A DNA stretch of 64,000 nucleotides from positions 101,102 through 165,101 of the forward strand of contig NZ_JACBGE010000012.1 of assembly GCF_021401345.1 (NCBI RefSeq). Direction: 5' to 3'. This DNA is from Hydrogenophaga sp. NFH-34 (GTDB lineage: Bacteria; Pseudomonadota; Gammaproteobacteria; Burkholderiales; Burkholderiaceae_C). This document shows, piece after piece, positions 17,947 through 26,501 of the stretch (positions are counted from its first letter, which is position 1; each line of letters opens with the position of its first letter). The notes beneath the pieces are model-generated. The model was not told the DNA's origin and ran no database searches. It was given only the letters and a program-made list of their open reading frames with translations. Made by a program: the position numbers and the translations under genes.

Positions 17947-19393
17947 CCTGGCCGACGACGACAAAGGCCGCTGGGGCGATTTCCTCCAGGACCTGCGCAC
18001 CTGCGCATCGGTGCACACGCCGCTGGAGGTCAGCGGCACGCTGACGCGACTGGCCGGCCTGGTGCTGGAAGCCGTGGGCCTGAAGGTACCGGTCGGCTCG
18101 CAATGCCTGATCAGCAACGGTCAGCGCAAACCCGTGCTGGCCGAGGTGGTCGGTTTCGCCAGCGACCGCGCCTTCCTCATGCCGGCCGGCGACACGCACG
18201 GCCTGTCCAGCGGCGCCAGCGTCACCCCGCTCTCGCCCTACCGCCCGGTGCCCCGTTTCGGGCAGGCCAACAAGCCGCCCTCGGCCGACGACCGCGGCGC
18301 GCTGCGCCTGCCGCTGGGCGCCGGGCTGCTGGGGCGCGTGGTCGATTCGCACGGCAACCCGCTCGACCACCAGGGCCCGATCCAGAACGTGGACATCGAA
18401 GCCCTGGACCGTGCCCCGCTCAACGCCATGGACCGCGACCCCGTGCGCGAGCCGCTGGACACCGGCGTGCGCGCCATCAATGCGCTGCTCACCGTCGGCC
18501 GCGGCCAGCGGCTGGGCCTGTTCGCCGGCTCCGGCGTGGGCAAGAGCGTGCTGCTGGGCATGATGGCACGCTACACCCGCGCCGATGTGATCGTGGTCGG
18601 CCTGATCGGCGAGCGCGGCCGCGAGGTCAAGGAATTCATCGAAGACATCCTGGGCGAAGACGGCCGCCAGCGCTCCGTCGTGGTGGCCGCCCCGGCCGAC
18701 GCCCCGCCGCTGGCGCGCATGCAGGGCGCGGCCTACGCCACCGCCATCGCCGAGCGCTTCCGCGACGACGGGCTGCACGTGCTGCTGCTGATGGATTCGC
18801 TGACGCGCTACGCCATGGCGCAGCGCGAGATCGCCCTGGCCATCGGCGAGCCGCCCGCGACCAAGGGCTACCCGCCTTCGTGCTTCGCGCGCCTGCCGCA
18901 ACTGGTGGAGCGCAGCGGCAACGGCCTCAACGGCGTCGGCTCGATCACCGCGTTCTACACGGTGCTCTCCGAAGGCGACGACCAGCAGGACCCGATCGCC
19001 GACGCGGCACGCGCCATCCTGGACGGCCACATCGTGCTCTCGCGCACGCTGGCCGAATCGGGCCACTACCCGGCCATCGACATCGAGGCCTCGGCCTCGC
19101 GCGTGATGCACAACGTCACCGGCGCCACGCACCTGGAACTGGCCCGGCGCTTCCGCGCGCTGTATTCGCGCTACCAGAAGAGCCGCGACCTGATCCAGCT
19201 CGGCGCCTACGTGCCGGGCAGCGACCCGGAGACCGACCGCGCCATCGCCCTGCACCCCCAGATGCAGCGATTTCTTCAACAAGACATGCGCGAAGCTGCT
19301 ACGCTGGAATCGAGCCTGCAGCAGATGGCGCTGATCCTGCAGGACGACCGCAGCCAGCCGCGCGCCCAGCGCCCTTCCTCTTCTGACCGTTGA
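17939..19393 (+). CDS. fliI: FliI, flagellar export ATPase
   Basis: F1-beta-like ATPase of flagellar protein export. The 484 residues contain Walker [16 protein letters not shown] near residue 195, the [12 protein letters not shown] motif, Walker [12 protein letters not shown] near 285, and the catalytic core [12 protein letters not shown]. It overlaps fliH by 8 bp and is followed 5 bp later by fliJ. Confidence 0.97.
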   Translation: MSDLADDDKGRWGDFLQDLRTCASVHTPLEVSGTLTRLAGLVLEAVGLKVPVGSQCLISNGQRKPVLAEVVGFASDRAFLMPAGDTHGLSSGASVTPLSPYRPVPRFGQANKPPSADDRGALRLPLGAGLLGRVVDSHGNPLDHQGPIQNVDIEALDRAPLNAMDRDPVREPLDTGVRAINALLTVGRGQRLGLFAGSGVGKSVLLGMMARYTRADVIVVGLIGERGREVKEFIEDILGEDGRQRSVVVAAPADAPPLARMQGAAYATAIAERFRDDGLHVLLLMDSLTRYAMAQREIALAIGEPPATKGYPPSCFARLPQLVERSGNGLNGVGSITAFYTVLSEGDDQQDPIADAARAILDGHIVLSRTLAESGHYPAIDIEASASRVMHNVTGATHLELARRFRALYSRYQKSRDLIQLGAYVPGSDPETDRAIALHPQMQRFLQQDMREAATLESSLQQMALILQDDRSQPRAQRPSSSDR

Positions 19394-19398
19394 CCTCC

Positions 19399-19866
19399 AT
19401 GACACCGATCCACACCCTGAACAAAGTGGTCGAGCTGGCCGAGAAACGCCGTGACGAAGCGGTGGGCAAGCTGGCGCAGCAGCAACGCGAAATGCAGGCC
19501 GCGCAGGACCAGATGAACCAGTTGCAGTCCTACGCGCTGGAAGCGCAGGCACGCTGGACCACCCGCTGCCAGCAGGGCGTGGATGCGCAGTTCCTGTTCC
19601 ACCACCGCCAGTTCATGCAGAAGATCGACCACGCCATCGCCTTCCAGGAAGGCGTGCTCAGCAGCCGGCAGGAGCTGATCGACAGCTGCCAGCAGCAGGT
19701 GATCGCCGCCGAGCGCGACGTGGCCGGCCTGCGCAAATACGCCGAACGCCAGCAGCACGCGCTGCAGCAGCGCGCCCAGCGCCAGGAGCAGAAAGCCACC
19801 GACGAGATGGCGCTGTCCATCCACCTGCGCCAGAGCCTCGCGTCCTTTCACGGAGTCCGCCCATGA
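19399..19866 (+). CDS. fliJ: FliJ, export apparatus coiled-coil protein
   Basis: Stalk-like coiled coil that links the FliI hexamer to FlhA. The 155 residues are highly helical and Gln-rich (KLAQQQREMQAAQDQMNQLQ) with the ERDVAGLRKYAERQQ segment near 110-125. The ATG at 19399 follows the fliI TGA; a TTG overlapping the fliI stop is a less likely start. It overlaps fliK by 4 bp. Confidence 0.92.
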   Translation: MTPIHTLNKVVELAEKRRDEAVGKLAQQQREMQAAQDQMNQLQSYALEAQARWTTRCQQGVDAQFLFHHRQFMQKIDHAIAFQEGVLSSRQELIDSCQQQVIAAERDVAGLRKYAERQQHALQQRAQRQEQKATDEMALSIHLRQSLASFHGVRP

Positions 19867-21284
19867 GCCAGGTCAACGCCTCCTCAGGCTCACCGTCCGC
19901 CCACGCCGCCAAATCGCCCCACGCCGCAGGCCGGCAGGACGCGCAGCCCGGCCGCCAGAACCTGTTTGCCCAGTTGCTGCTGGGCCTCGGCGCCGACGCG
20001 GCCGACCCGAACGGCTGGCTGGGCACAGCCGCCGACCCGGGCCTCGCCGATACCGATCTCGGCAGTCCTGCCAGGGGTCGGGGCAAACGCGCGGCCCCTG
20101 CGGGCGACGACGGCAGCGAAACGCCCCTGGCCCTGCTGGGCGCCGGCCTGCCGGGCACAGCCCTCGCACCGACCGGCACCCCCCAGCCCGCCTCCGCGCC
20201 CGGTGATACCAACTTGCCCACCGACGGCGGCGAGGCCCTGGCAACAGACACACAGGCGGACAACGCCCTGGCGACACCCGCCGGACCTTCCGGGCGCCAG
20301 AGCCCGACCAGCCAGCCGCTGCAGGGCCCCGGCTGGACCGCCACCAACGAACCGCTCAAGGACACCCCACCCGCCACCCCGGACGGCGTCAGCACCGAGC
20401 TGCGCTTCGGCGACCCCGCAGCCAGCGGCAACGACGCCACGCGCGCCACAGCAGCGGCGGCCCAGGCGCCACGCGGTCAGCACGGCGCCGCGGTGACGGG
20501 CTGGCGCTCGACCGTCATGGACACCGCCACCCTGCAACAGCGGCAGGCCCCTGCCCAGACCACCGCCGTGGCCACCCAGCGCGCCACGACCGAACTCGCC
20601 AGCCAGACACCAAGCACCTGGCGCGTCGACAACGGCCTCTGGGTCGACCGGCGTGTGCGCCCCGACGCCAGCGCGGGCCTGACGCCCGAGGGCGCTGCCC
20701 CGGTGCCCCTCGCTGTCGGCGGCCTGGCCACCGAATCCGGCGGCCAGCACGGCCAGCCGGGTCACGCTTTCGGCGGCGCCCCCGATCTGGCGGCCGTGGA
20801 GGGCACGGCGTCGCGCGACGGCACACAGGCCCCGGACGAACCCGACCTGTTCTCACAGGAGCTGGCCGATGCCGGCGACGCCAGCGCCGAGGCCGACGCG
20901 GCCTGGGGCGCGGGTTCGCTGCGCCATGCCAGCCTGCGCGTGGGCGACGCCGACAGCAGCATCGACATCCAGCTCGCTCTGCAGGGGCAGTCGCTGAGCG
21001 TGGATTTCCGCACCGACGACGCCCACGCCCGCGCCAGCCTGGCCCAGCATGCGAGCACCGCGCTGGGCGACCTGCTGCAGCGCAGCGGCATCGCGCTGAC
21101 CGACGTGTCGGTGGGCGCCCAGGCCCAGGGTCAGGGCTCGTCCGGCCAGGACCGTCCGGGCCGGCCTGCGGCCAACCCCGGCCTGCGCGGCATCTCGCCC
21201 ACCGAAGGCGGCACGCTCGACAGCGCTCGCGCAACCCCCGCACGGCGCCCCGGCGGCGACAGCGGGCTGGACCTGTTCGTCTGA
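19863..21284 (+). CDS. fliK: FliK, hook-length control protein
   Basis: Secreted ruler that measures hook length and triggers the FlhB specificity switch. The 473 residues consist of a low-complexity Ala/Gly/Thr/Pro N-terminal two thirds and the C-terminal hook-length domain (IDIQLALQGQSLSVDFRT, then ASTALGDLLQRSGIALTDVSVG near 365-420). The ATGA overlap with fliJ and order fliJ-fliK support the call. A strong hairpin follows. Confidence 0.92.
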   Translation: MSQVNASSGSPSAHAAKSPHAAGRQDAQPGRQNLFAQLLLGLGADAADPNGWLGTAADPGLADTDLGSPARGRGKRAAPAGDDGSETPLALLGAGLPGTALAPTGTPQPASAPGDTNLPTDGGEALATDTQADNALATPAGPSGRQSPTSQPLQGPGWTATNEPLKDTPPATPDGVSTELRFGDPAASGNDATRATAAAAQAPRGQHGAAVTGWRSTVMDTATLQQRQAPAQTTAVATQRATTELASQTPSTWRVDNGLWVDRRVRPDASAGLTPEGAAPVPLAVGGLATESGGQHGQPGHAFGGAPDLAAVEGTASRDGTQAPDEPDLFSQELADAGDASAEADAAWGAGSLRHASLRVGDADSSIDIQLALQGQSLSVDFRTDDAHARASLAQHASTALGDLLQRSGIALTDVSVGAQAQGQGSSGQDRPGRPAANPGLRGISPTEGGTLDSARATPARRPGGDSGLDLFV

Positions 21285-21295
21285 GCCCCTACCCG

Positions 21296-21325
21296 GGAAT
21301 AAGCGCCCGAAAAGGCGCTTATTCC
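21296..21325 (+). terminator. Perfect 12-bp hairpin between fliK and fliL
   Basis: GGAATAAGCGCC-CGAAAA-GGCGCTTATTCC, 11 bp after the fliK stop. There is no T run, but the arms are perfect and AT-rich at the base. It divides the fliFGHIJK and fliLMNOPQR blocks and may be a partial terminator or processing site. Confidence 0.6.
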
Positions 21326-21428
21326 ACCAAACGGCCCGGGGGCCGGACTTCAATAATGCTTCCGAATCCAGCACGTTTTGCCGCGTGCCTCGCCCGCCAG
21401 TGTGGCGGCACCGATCCGGAGTACCTTC

Positions 21429-22013
21429 ATGTCCGCAGCCCCTGCCCCCGCCGCCGATGCGGCACCGCCCAAGAAGAGCAAGAAGCTGCTGATCATCGTG
21501 ATCAGCGTGGTGCTGGTGCTGGTACTCGTCGCCGCGGGCGCTTTCGTGCTGCTGCTCAAGCAGAACCACGCCGCCGATGAGGGCGACAACGCCGACACGG
21601 CCGAACAGAGCCACGCCGCCGCCACGCCCAAGCGCGACCCCAAAACCCCGCCGACCTTCATGCCCCTGGACAGCATGGTCGTGAACCTGGCCGACGCCGG
21701 AGGCAACCGCTTTGCCCAGTTGGGCATCACCTTGCAGCTGAGCGACCCCAAGGCCGCCGAAGAGATCAAGGTCTACATGCCGGCCATCCGCAACGGCATC
21801 CTGATCCGCGTGTCGCAGCGCACCTCCGAAGAAATGCTGCGCCCCGACGGCAAGGAAGCGCTGGCGCAGGCCATCACCGCCGAGATCGCCCAGGTCATGG
21901 GCTACGACTACGACCCGCCCCCGGCACCCGGCAGCGCAGACGCCCCCAAGCGCCGCCGTGCCAGCAACAACCCGGTGGAGAGCGTGCTGTTCTCCAGCTT
22001 CATCGTCCAGTAA
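21429..22013 (+). CDS. fliL: FliL, basal-body/stator-associated membrane protein
   Basis: Single-pass inner-membrane protein around the stator that supports torque. The 194 residues have a short cytoplasmic part, one membrane helix (LLIIVISVVLVLVLVAAGAF, about 16-37) and a periplasmic stomatin-like domain (PLDSMVVNLADAGGNRFAQLGI). The ATG at 21429 has GGAG upstream and gives the expected N-terminus; the frame upstream is not FliL-like. Confidence 0.94.
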   Translation: MSAAPAPAADAAPPKKSKKLLIIVISVVLVLVLVAAGAFVLLLKQNHAADEGDNADTAEQSHAAATPKRDPKTPPTFMPLDSMVVNLADAGGNRFAQLGITLQLSDPKAAEEIKVYMPAIRNGILIRVSQRTSEEMLRPDGKEALAQAITAEIAQVMGYDYDPPPAPGSADAPKRRRASNNPVESVLFSSFIVQ

Positions 22014-22033
22014 CCGCGCTGACGGGAGCCACC

Positions 22034-23038
22034 ATGTCGGAAGCCTTTCTGTCCCAGGCCGAGGTCGATGCCCTTCTCGAAGGTGTCACCGGCGAGAGCC
22101 AGCACCTGGAAAAGGACGAAGCGCCCACCGAAGGGGTGCGGGGCTACAACCTGTCCAACCAGGAGCGCATCGTGCGCGGGCGCATGCCCACGCTCGAAGT
22201 GGTCAACGAGCGGTTCTCGCGCAACCTGCGCATGGGCCTGTTCAACTTCATCCGGCGCAGCCCCGAAATCACCGTCGGCCCGGTGAAGGCCCAGAAATAC
22301 AGCGCCTTCCTGCGCGATCTGGTAGTGCCCACCAATTTCAACGTCATGTCGGTGCGGCCCCTGCGCGGCAACGGCCTGGTGGTGTGCGAACCGACCCTGC
22401 TGTTCAGCGTCATCGACAGCCTGTTCGGCGGCAATGGCAAGTTCCACACCCGCATCGAAGGGCGCGACTTCTCGCCCACCGAACAGCGCGTGATCATGCG
22501 CCTGGTCGAGGTGATCTCCGAGGAATACAAGAAGGCCTGGGCCGGCGTCTACCCGCTGGAGCTGCACTACCAGCGCTCCGAGATGCAGCCGCAGTTCGCC
22601 ACCGTGGCCACCCCGAGCGAGATCGTCGTCAGCACCAGCTTCACGCTGGAGATCGGCGACCTCACCGGCGCCATGCACATCTGCATTCCGTACGCCACGC
22701 TGGAGCCGATCCGCGACGTGCTGTATTCCACCGTCCAGGGCGACGCCATGGAGGTGGACCGGCGCTGGGTCCGCGTGCTCAGCCACGAGATCCAAGCGGC
22801 CGAACTGGCCCTGGTGGCCGAACTGGCACGCACCGACGCCACCGTCGAAGAACTGCTGGCCATGCAGGTCGGCGACTTCATCGAACTCGACCGCCTGCCC
22901 ACCATCCAGGCCAAGGTGGAAGGCGTGCCCCTGTTCGAGTGCCAGTACGGCACGCACAAGGGCAAATATGCGCTGCGCATCGAACGGAAGCTGCGCGGCA
23001 CCGACATGAACTGGCTGGGAGATTCCTATGGCAGCTGA
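22034..23038 (+). CDS. fliM: FliM, motor switch protein
   Basis: C-ring protein that receives CheY-P. The 334 residues begin with the CheY-P-binding peptide FLSQAEVDALLEGV, followed by the CheC-like middle domain (VVNERFSRNLRMGLFNFIRR) and a C-terminal SpoA domain (about 255-325). It overlaps fliN by 11 bp. Confidence 0.97.
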   Translation: MSEAFLSQAEVDALLEGVTGESQHLEKDEAPTEGVRGYNLSNQERIVRGRMPTLEVVNERFSRNLRMGLFNFIRRSPEITVGPVKAQKYSAFLRDLVVPTNFNVMSVRPLRGNGLVVCEPTLLFSVIDSLFGGNGKFHTRIEGRDFSPTEQRVIMRLVEVISEEYKKAWAGVYPLELHYQRSEMQPQFATVATPSEIVVSTSFTLEIGDLTGAMHICIPYATLEPIRDVLYSTVQGDAMEVDRRWVRVLSHEIQAAELALVAELARTDATVEELLAMQVGDFIELDRLPTIQAKVEGVPLFECQYGTHKGKYALRIERKLRGTDMNWLGDSYGS

Positions 23039-23462
23039 CAACCCCGCGTCCTCGAACCAGGACGCCATCGCCGACGAATGGGCCCAGGCGCTGGAAGAGC
23101 AGGCCCAGGCCGACCGCAGCGCGGAAGAGGAACACGCACCCGCGTTCGAGACCGTCAACGCCCCAAGCAAGCCCGGGAGCGGCCAGAGCGCGGTCAACGA
23201 CATCCAGATGGTGCTGGACATCCCGGTTCAGCTCTCGGTGGAGCTGGGCCGCGTGAAGGTGCCGATCAAATACATCCTGCAACTGGCGCAAGGCTCCATC
23301 GTCGAACTCGACGCGCTGGCCGGCGAGCCCATGGACGTGCTGGTCAACGGCTACCTCATCGCCCAGGGCGAGGTCGTGGTGGTGAACGAAAAGTTCGGCA
23401 TCCGCCTCACCGACATCGTCACCCCGTCCGAACGCATGCGCCGCGTCAGCCGCGGCGCCTGA
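23028..23462 (+). CDS. fliN: FliN, motor switch protein
   Basis: C-ring base and FliH docking protein. The 144 residues have an acidic Ala-rich N-terminus and a C-terminal SpoA domain with MVLDIPVQLSVELGRVKVPI, then LAQGSIVELDALAGEPMDV and NEKFGIRLTDIV. Coupled to fliM by overlap. Confidence 0.97.
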   Translation: MAADNPASSNQDAIADEWAQALEEQAQADRSAEEEHAPAFETVNAPSKPGSGQSAVNDIQMVLDIPVQLSVELGRVKVPIKYILQLAQGSIVELDALAGEPMDVLVNGYLIAQGEVVVVNEKFGIRLTDIVTPSERMRRVSRGA

Positions 23463-23475
23463 CCCGGGCTTTCCC

Positions 23476-23835
23476 ATGAACTTCCAGAACGCCCTGCCCG
23501 CGCTCGGCCTGCTGCTGATCATGGTCCTCGTGGCCGTGGCGCTGCAGCGCTGGCGCCGCCACCTGCCGTCGCTGGCGCGCCACCAGGGCCCGCCGATGCA
23601 GGTGCTCGGCAGCCTGGCGCTCGGACCGCAGCAGCGCGTCGTCGCGCTGCAGGTCGGCGAAGGCGAGCAGCGCCAATGCCTGCTGCTGGGCGTGACCCCG
23701 TCGCAGATCAGCGCCCTGCAGACCCTACCCTGCGCTCCCGAAACCGGCCTGCCCGACACCGACGCCCCTGCGGCCGGCGACGGATTTGCGCCCTTGCTGG
23801 CCCGGTTCCGGAAACCCGCCGATGACAACCACTGA
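23476..23835 (+). CDS. fliO: FliO, export gate assembly protein
   Basis: Assists FliP folding and gate assembly. The 119 residues start with a single membrane helix ([18 protein letters not shown]) followed by a basic cytoplasmic domain ([24 protein letters not shown]), the usual FliO pattern. It overlaps fliP by 14 bp. Confidence 0.9.
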   Translation: MNFQNALPALGLLLIMVLVAVALQRWRRHLPSLARHQGPPMQVLGSLALGPQQRVVALQVGEGEQRQCLLLGVTPSQISALQTLPCAPETGLPDTDAPAAGDGFAPLLARFRKPADDNH

Positions 23836-24619
23836 CGCCCCCGCCGCCCGCCGCCGCAGGTGGCTGCCCGCCGCCCTCGTGCTGGCCGCCCTGGCCGCAG
23901 CCGTTGCGCCCGCGTTCGCCCAGGGCACCGCGCCGGCCGGCGCAGGCGCCTCGCTGCCCCTGCTGGTCGGGCAAGGCGCGGGCAGCACCAGCTATTCGGT
24001 GCCGATCCAGACGCTGCTGTTCTTCACCGCGCTGTCCTTCCTGCCGGCCGTGCTGCTGATGATGACGGGCTTCACCCGCATCGTCATCGTGCTCTCGCTG
24101 CTGCGCCAGGCCCTGGGCACACAGTCGGCGCCGCCCAACCAGGTGGTGGTGGGCCTGTCGCTGTTCCTGACACTGTTCGTCATGGGCCCCACGCTGGACC
24201 GCGTCTACAACGACGCCTACGCGCCCTTCAGCGCGAACCAGATCACCTTCGAGCAGGCCCTCGAACGCGGCCAGGCGCCCATGCGCACCTTCATGCTCAA
24301 GCAGACCCGCCAGTCCGACTTCGAACTGTTCGCCAAGCTGGCCCAGTTGCCCGCCGACGTGAAGGCCGAGGACGCGCCGTTCCGGGTGCTGGTGCCGGCC
24401 TTCGTGACCAGCGAGCTCAAGACCGCGTTCCAGATCGGCTTCATGATCTTCATCCCCTTCCTGGTCATCGACATGGTGGTGGCCAGCGTGCTCATGTCGC
24501 TGGGCATGATGATGCTCTCGCCCGTGCTGGTGGCGCTGCCGTTCAAGCTCATGCTGTTCGTGCTCGCCGATGGCTGGAACCTGCTCATCGGCTCGCTCGC
24601 CGCGTCGTTCGCCACCTAG
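23822..24619 (+). CDS. fliP: FliP, export gate protein
   Basis: Membrane core of the export gate. The 265 residues begin with a signal peptide ([25 protein letters not shown]) and show four membrane segments plus the family signature [20 protein letters not shown] and [20 protein letters not shown]. The ATG at 23822 (MTTTDAP) lies within the end of fliO. Confidence 0.96.
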   Translation: MTTTDAPAARRRRWLPAALVLAALAAAVAPAFAQGTAPAGAGASLPLLVGQGAGSTSYSVPIQTLLFFTALSFLPAVLLMMTGFTRIVIVLSLLRQALGTQSAPPNQVVVGLSLFLTLFVMGPTLDRVYNDAYAPFSANQITFEQALERGQAPMRTFMLKQTRQSDFELFAKLAQLPADVKAEDAPFRVLVPAFVTSELKTAFQIGFMIFIPFLVIDMVVASVLMSLGMMMLSPVLVALPFKLMLFVLADGWNLLIGSLAASFAT

Positions 24620-24626
24620 GACCGCC

Positions 24627-24896
24627 ATGGACCCGCAAGCCGCCCTGACCCTGGGCCAGAAAGCCCTGTTCCTGATCCTCACCGTGGCCGCCCCGGTGCT
24701 GGTGACCGTGCTCGCGGTCGGCCTGCTGGTCAGCATCTTCCAGGCCGTCACCCAGATCCACGAAGCCACCCTGTCCTTCGTGCCCAAGCTGATCGCGGCC
24801 ATCGCCGTGTTCGCCATGACCGGCCCCTGGATGCTCACCACCCTGGTGGAGTTCATCCGCAGCACCATCCTGTCGATCCCGCAGTACGCGATCTGA
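24627..24896 (+). CDS. fliQ: FliQ, export gate protein
   Basis: Small gate component (89 residues, the family length) with two membrane hairpin helices and the conserved LVSIFQAVTQIHEATLSFVPK turn between them. It starts 7 bp after fliP. Confidence 0.96.
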   Translation: MDPQAALTLGQKALFLILTVAAPVLVTVLAVGLLVSIFQAVTQIHEATLSFVPKLIAAIAVFAMTGPWMLTTLVEFIRSTILSIPQYAI

Positions 24897-24919
24897 CCGC
24901 AGGCCGCCGGGCACGCACC

Positions 24920-25687
24920 ATGATGACCTTCACCGAAGCCCAGATCATGGCCTGGGTGTCGCCGGTCTTCTGGCCCTTCCTGCGCGTGCTGGCGGTGTTC
25001 TCCAGCGCCCCCATCTTTTCCGCCCGATCGGTGCCGGTGCGCACCCGCGTGGCGCTGGCCTTCCTCATCGCCTTCTGCGCCCAGGCCGGCCTGAGCGACC
25101 AGCCCGTGGTCGGCTTCAACGACGCGCAGGCGCTGCCCGTGGCCGTGCAGCAGGTGGTGATCGGGCTGGCCATCGGGCTGGCGGTGCGCATCGTCTTCGC
25201 GGCGGTGGAAGTGGCCGGCGAACTCATCGGCCTTCAGATGGGCCTGAACCTGGCCGGCTTCTTCGACCCCGCCACCAACAGCCAGACCAGCGCCGTCGGC
25301 CGCTTCTTCGGCAACATGACCATGCTGCTGTTCGTGGTGATCAACGGCCATCTGCTGGTGCTGCAGGCGGTGGTGGCCAGCTTCGACACCTTCCCCGTGG
25401 GCACCGGCGCGCTCGAAGCGGTGGCCCGCATGCGCCTGCACGAGCTGGGCACCGTGGTGTTCCGCTACGGCCTGTGGATTGCGCTGCCGATGATCGGCAT
25501 GCTGCTGTTTCTCAACATCATCCTGGGCTTCGTCTCGCGCGTGGCGCCGCAGATGAACGCCTTCGCCATCGGCTTTCCGCTCACGCTCTCCGTCGGCCTG
25601 GTGGGCATCGCGGCCACGCTGCCGATGCTGGAGGTGCCGGTGGTGGCGCTGCTGAAGGTGGCCACCGACCTGTTCATGGGCGGGTGA
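24920..25687 (+). CDS. fliR: FliR, export gate protein
   Basis: Gate component assembled with FliP5Q4. The 255 residues have about six membrane segments and the conserved stretch VEVAGELIGLQMGLNLAGFFDP near 95-117 and the MIGMLLFLNIILGFVSRVAPQMN block. Last gene of the fliL-fliR block. Confidence 0.95.
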   Translation: MMTFTEAQIMAWVSPVFWPFLRVLAVFSSAPIFSARSVPVRTRVALAFLIAFCAQAGLSDQPVVGFNDAQALPVAVQQVVIGLAIGLAVRIVFAAVEVAGELIGLQMGLNLAGFFDPATNSQTSAVGRFFGNMTMLLFVVINGHLLVLQAVVASFDTFPVGTGALEAVARMRLHELGTVVFRYGLWIALPMIGMLLFLNIILGFVSRVAPQMNAFAIGFPLTLSVGLVGIAATLPMLEVPVVALLKVATDLFMGG

Positions 25688-25690
25688 AAT

Positions 25691-25809
25691 GGCCCCCGCG
25701 CTCCGCCGCTGCGCGGGTCGCTGTCCCCCAGGGGGGTGCGAATCCAGCTTGGGGCGGCCCGGCGCTGGATTCAAGGCCCCCGCGCTCCGCCGCTGACGCG
25801 GGTCGCTGC
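25691..25809. repeat. Duplicated GC-rich dispersed repeat with an inverted repeat between the copies
   Basis: Copy 1 (25691-25723) and copy 2 (25775-25808) share GGCCCCCGCGCTCCGCCGCT followed by (A)CGCGGGTCGCTG. Between them GAATCCAGC (25740-25748) and GCTGGATTC (25764-25772) form a 9-bp inverted repeat, and copy 1 continues into CCCCCAGGGGGG. A related unit lies at 38132-38175. The unit looks like the short non-coding repeat common in Comamonadaceae genomes (recognised from memory). Confidence 0.7.
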
Positions 25810-25820
25810 CGCCAACCCCG

Positions 25821-25848
25821 TCATGCCCGCGCAGGCGGGCATCCAGGC
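25821..25848. repeat. REP-like palindrome
   Basis: GTCATGCCCGC-GCAG-GCGGGCATCCAG: inverted arms GCCCGC/GCGGGC within a motif that recurs in many proteobacterial intergenic regions. It ends about 25 bp from the response-regulator stop, so it may also help terminate both converging transcripts. Confidence 0.5.
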
Positions 25849-25871
25849 GGCTGCAGCCACCGGGTCGCTGG

Positions 25872-26501
25872 CTATACCAGCCCGTTGCGGATGGCGTACA
25901 CCGTGAGTTCGGCGTTGTTCGACAGGTGCAGCTTCTCCAGCACCCGGGCCCGGTAGACGCTGACCGTCTTGGGACTGAGCATCAGTTCTTCAGCGATGTC
26001 CGAGAGCTTCTTGCCCGAGGCGATCTTCTGCAGCGTCTGCAGCTCGCGCTCGGACAGGCTGGCGTGCAGTTCCTGGTCTTCCGGGGCGTTGAGGCTGTCG
26101 ACCAGCATTTCCGCCACCGCCGGCGTCACGTACTTGCGGCCCTGGTTGATCGTGCGGATGGCCGCGATCAGCTCCTGCGGCTCGCTGGCCTTGTTCAGGT
26201 AGCCGCGCGCGCCGGCGCGCAGGCAGCGGATGGCGTACTGGTCCTCGGGGTACATCGAAACCACCAGCACCTTCACCGACGAACCCTCCTCGCGCAGCGC
26301 GGTGAGCACCTCCAGCCCGCCCCGACCCGGCATGTTCAGGTCCAGCACCAGCACATCGGTGGGCACGCGGCGCATGATTTCGCGCAACTCCGGATAGCTA
26401 CCGGCTTCGCCCACCACCTGAATGTCCACGGCCTCCGCGATGGTGTCGCGAATGCCGCGCCGCACCATGGCGTGGTCGTCACACAACGTGACACGGATCA
26501 T
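25872..26501 (-). CDS. NarL/FixJ-family response regulator
   Basis: A 209-residue receiver plus LuxR-type HTH regulator. Receiver: acidic pair in TLCDDHAMVRRG, phosphoacceptor Asp in DVLVLDLNMPGRGG near 54, KA motif in GYLNKASEPQELI near 105. The HTH (SERELQTLQKIASGKKLSDIAEELMLSPKTVSVYRARVLEKL) covers about 147-195. Its start overlaps the end of the kinase gene by 4 bp, so the two form a pair. The target genes cannot be told from sequence. It sits between the flagellar and chemotaxis operons, convergent with fliR. Confidence 0.93.
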   Translation of the reverse strand: MIRVTLCDDHAMVRRGIRDTIAEAVDIQVVGEAGSYPELREIMRRVPTDVLVLDLNMPGRGGLEVLTALREEGSSVKVLVVSMYPEDQYAIRCLRAGARGYLNKASEPQELIAAIRTINQGRKYVTPAVAEMLVDSLNAPEDQELHASLSERELQTLQKIASGKKLSDIAEELMLSPKTVSVYRARVLEKLHLSNNAELTVYAIRNGLV

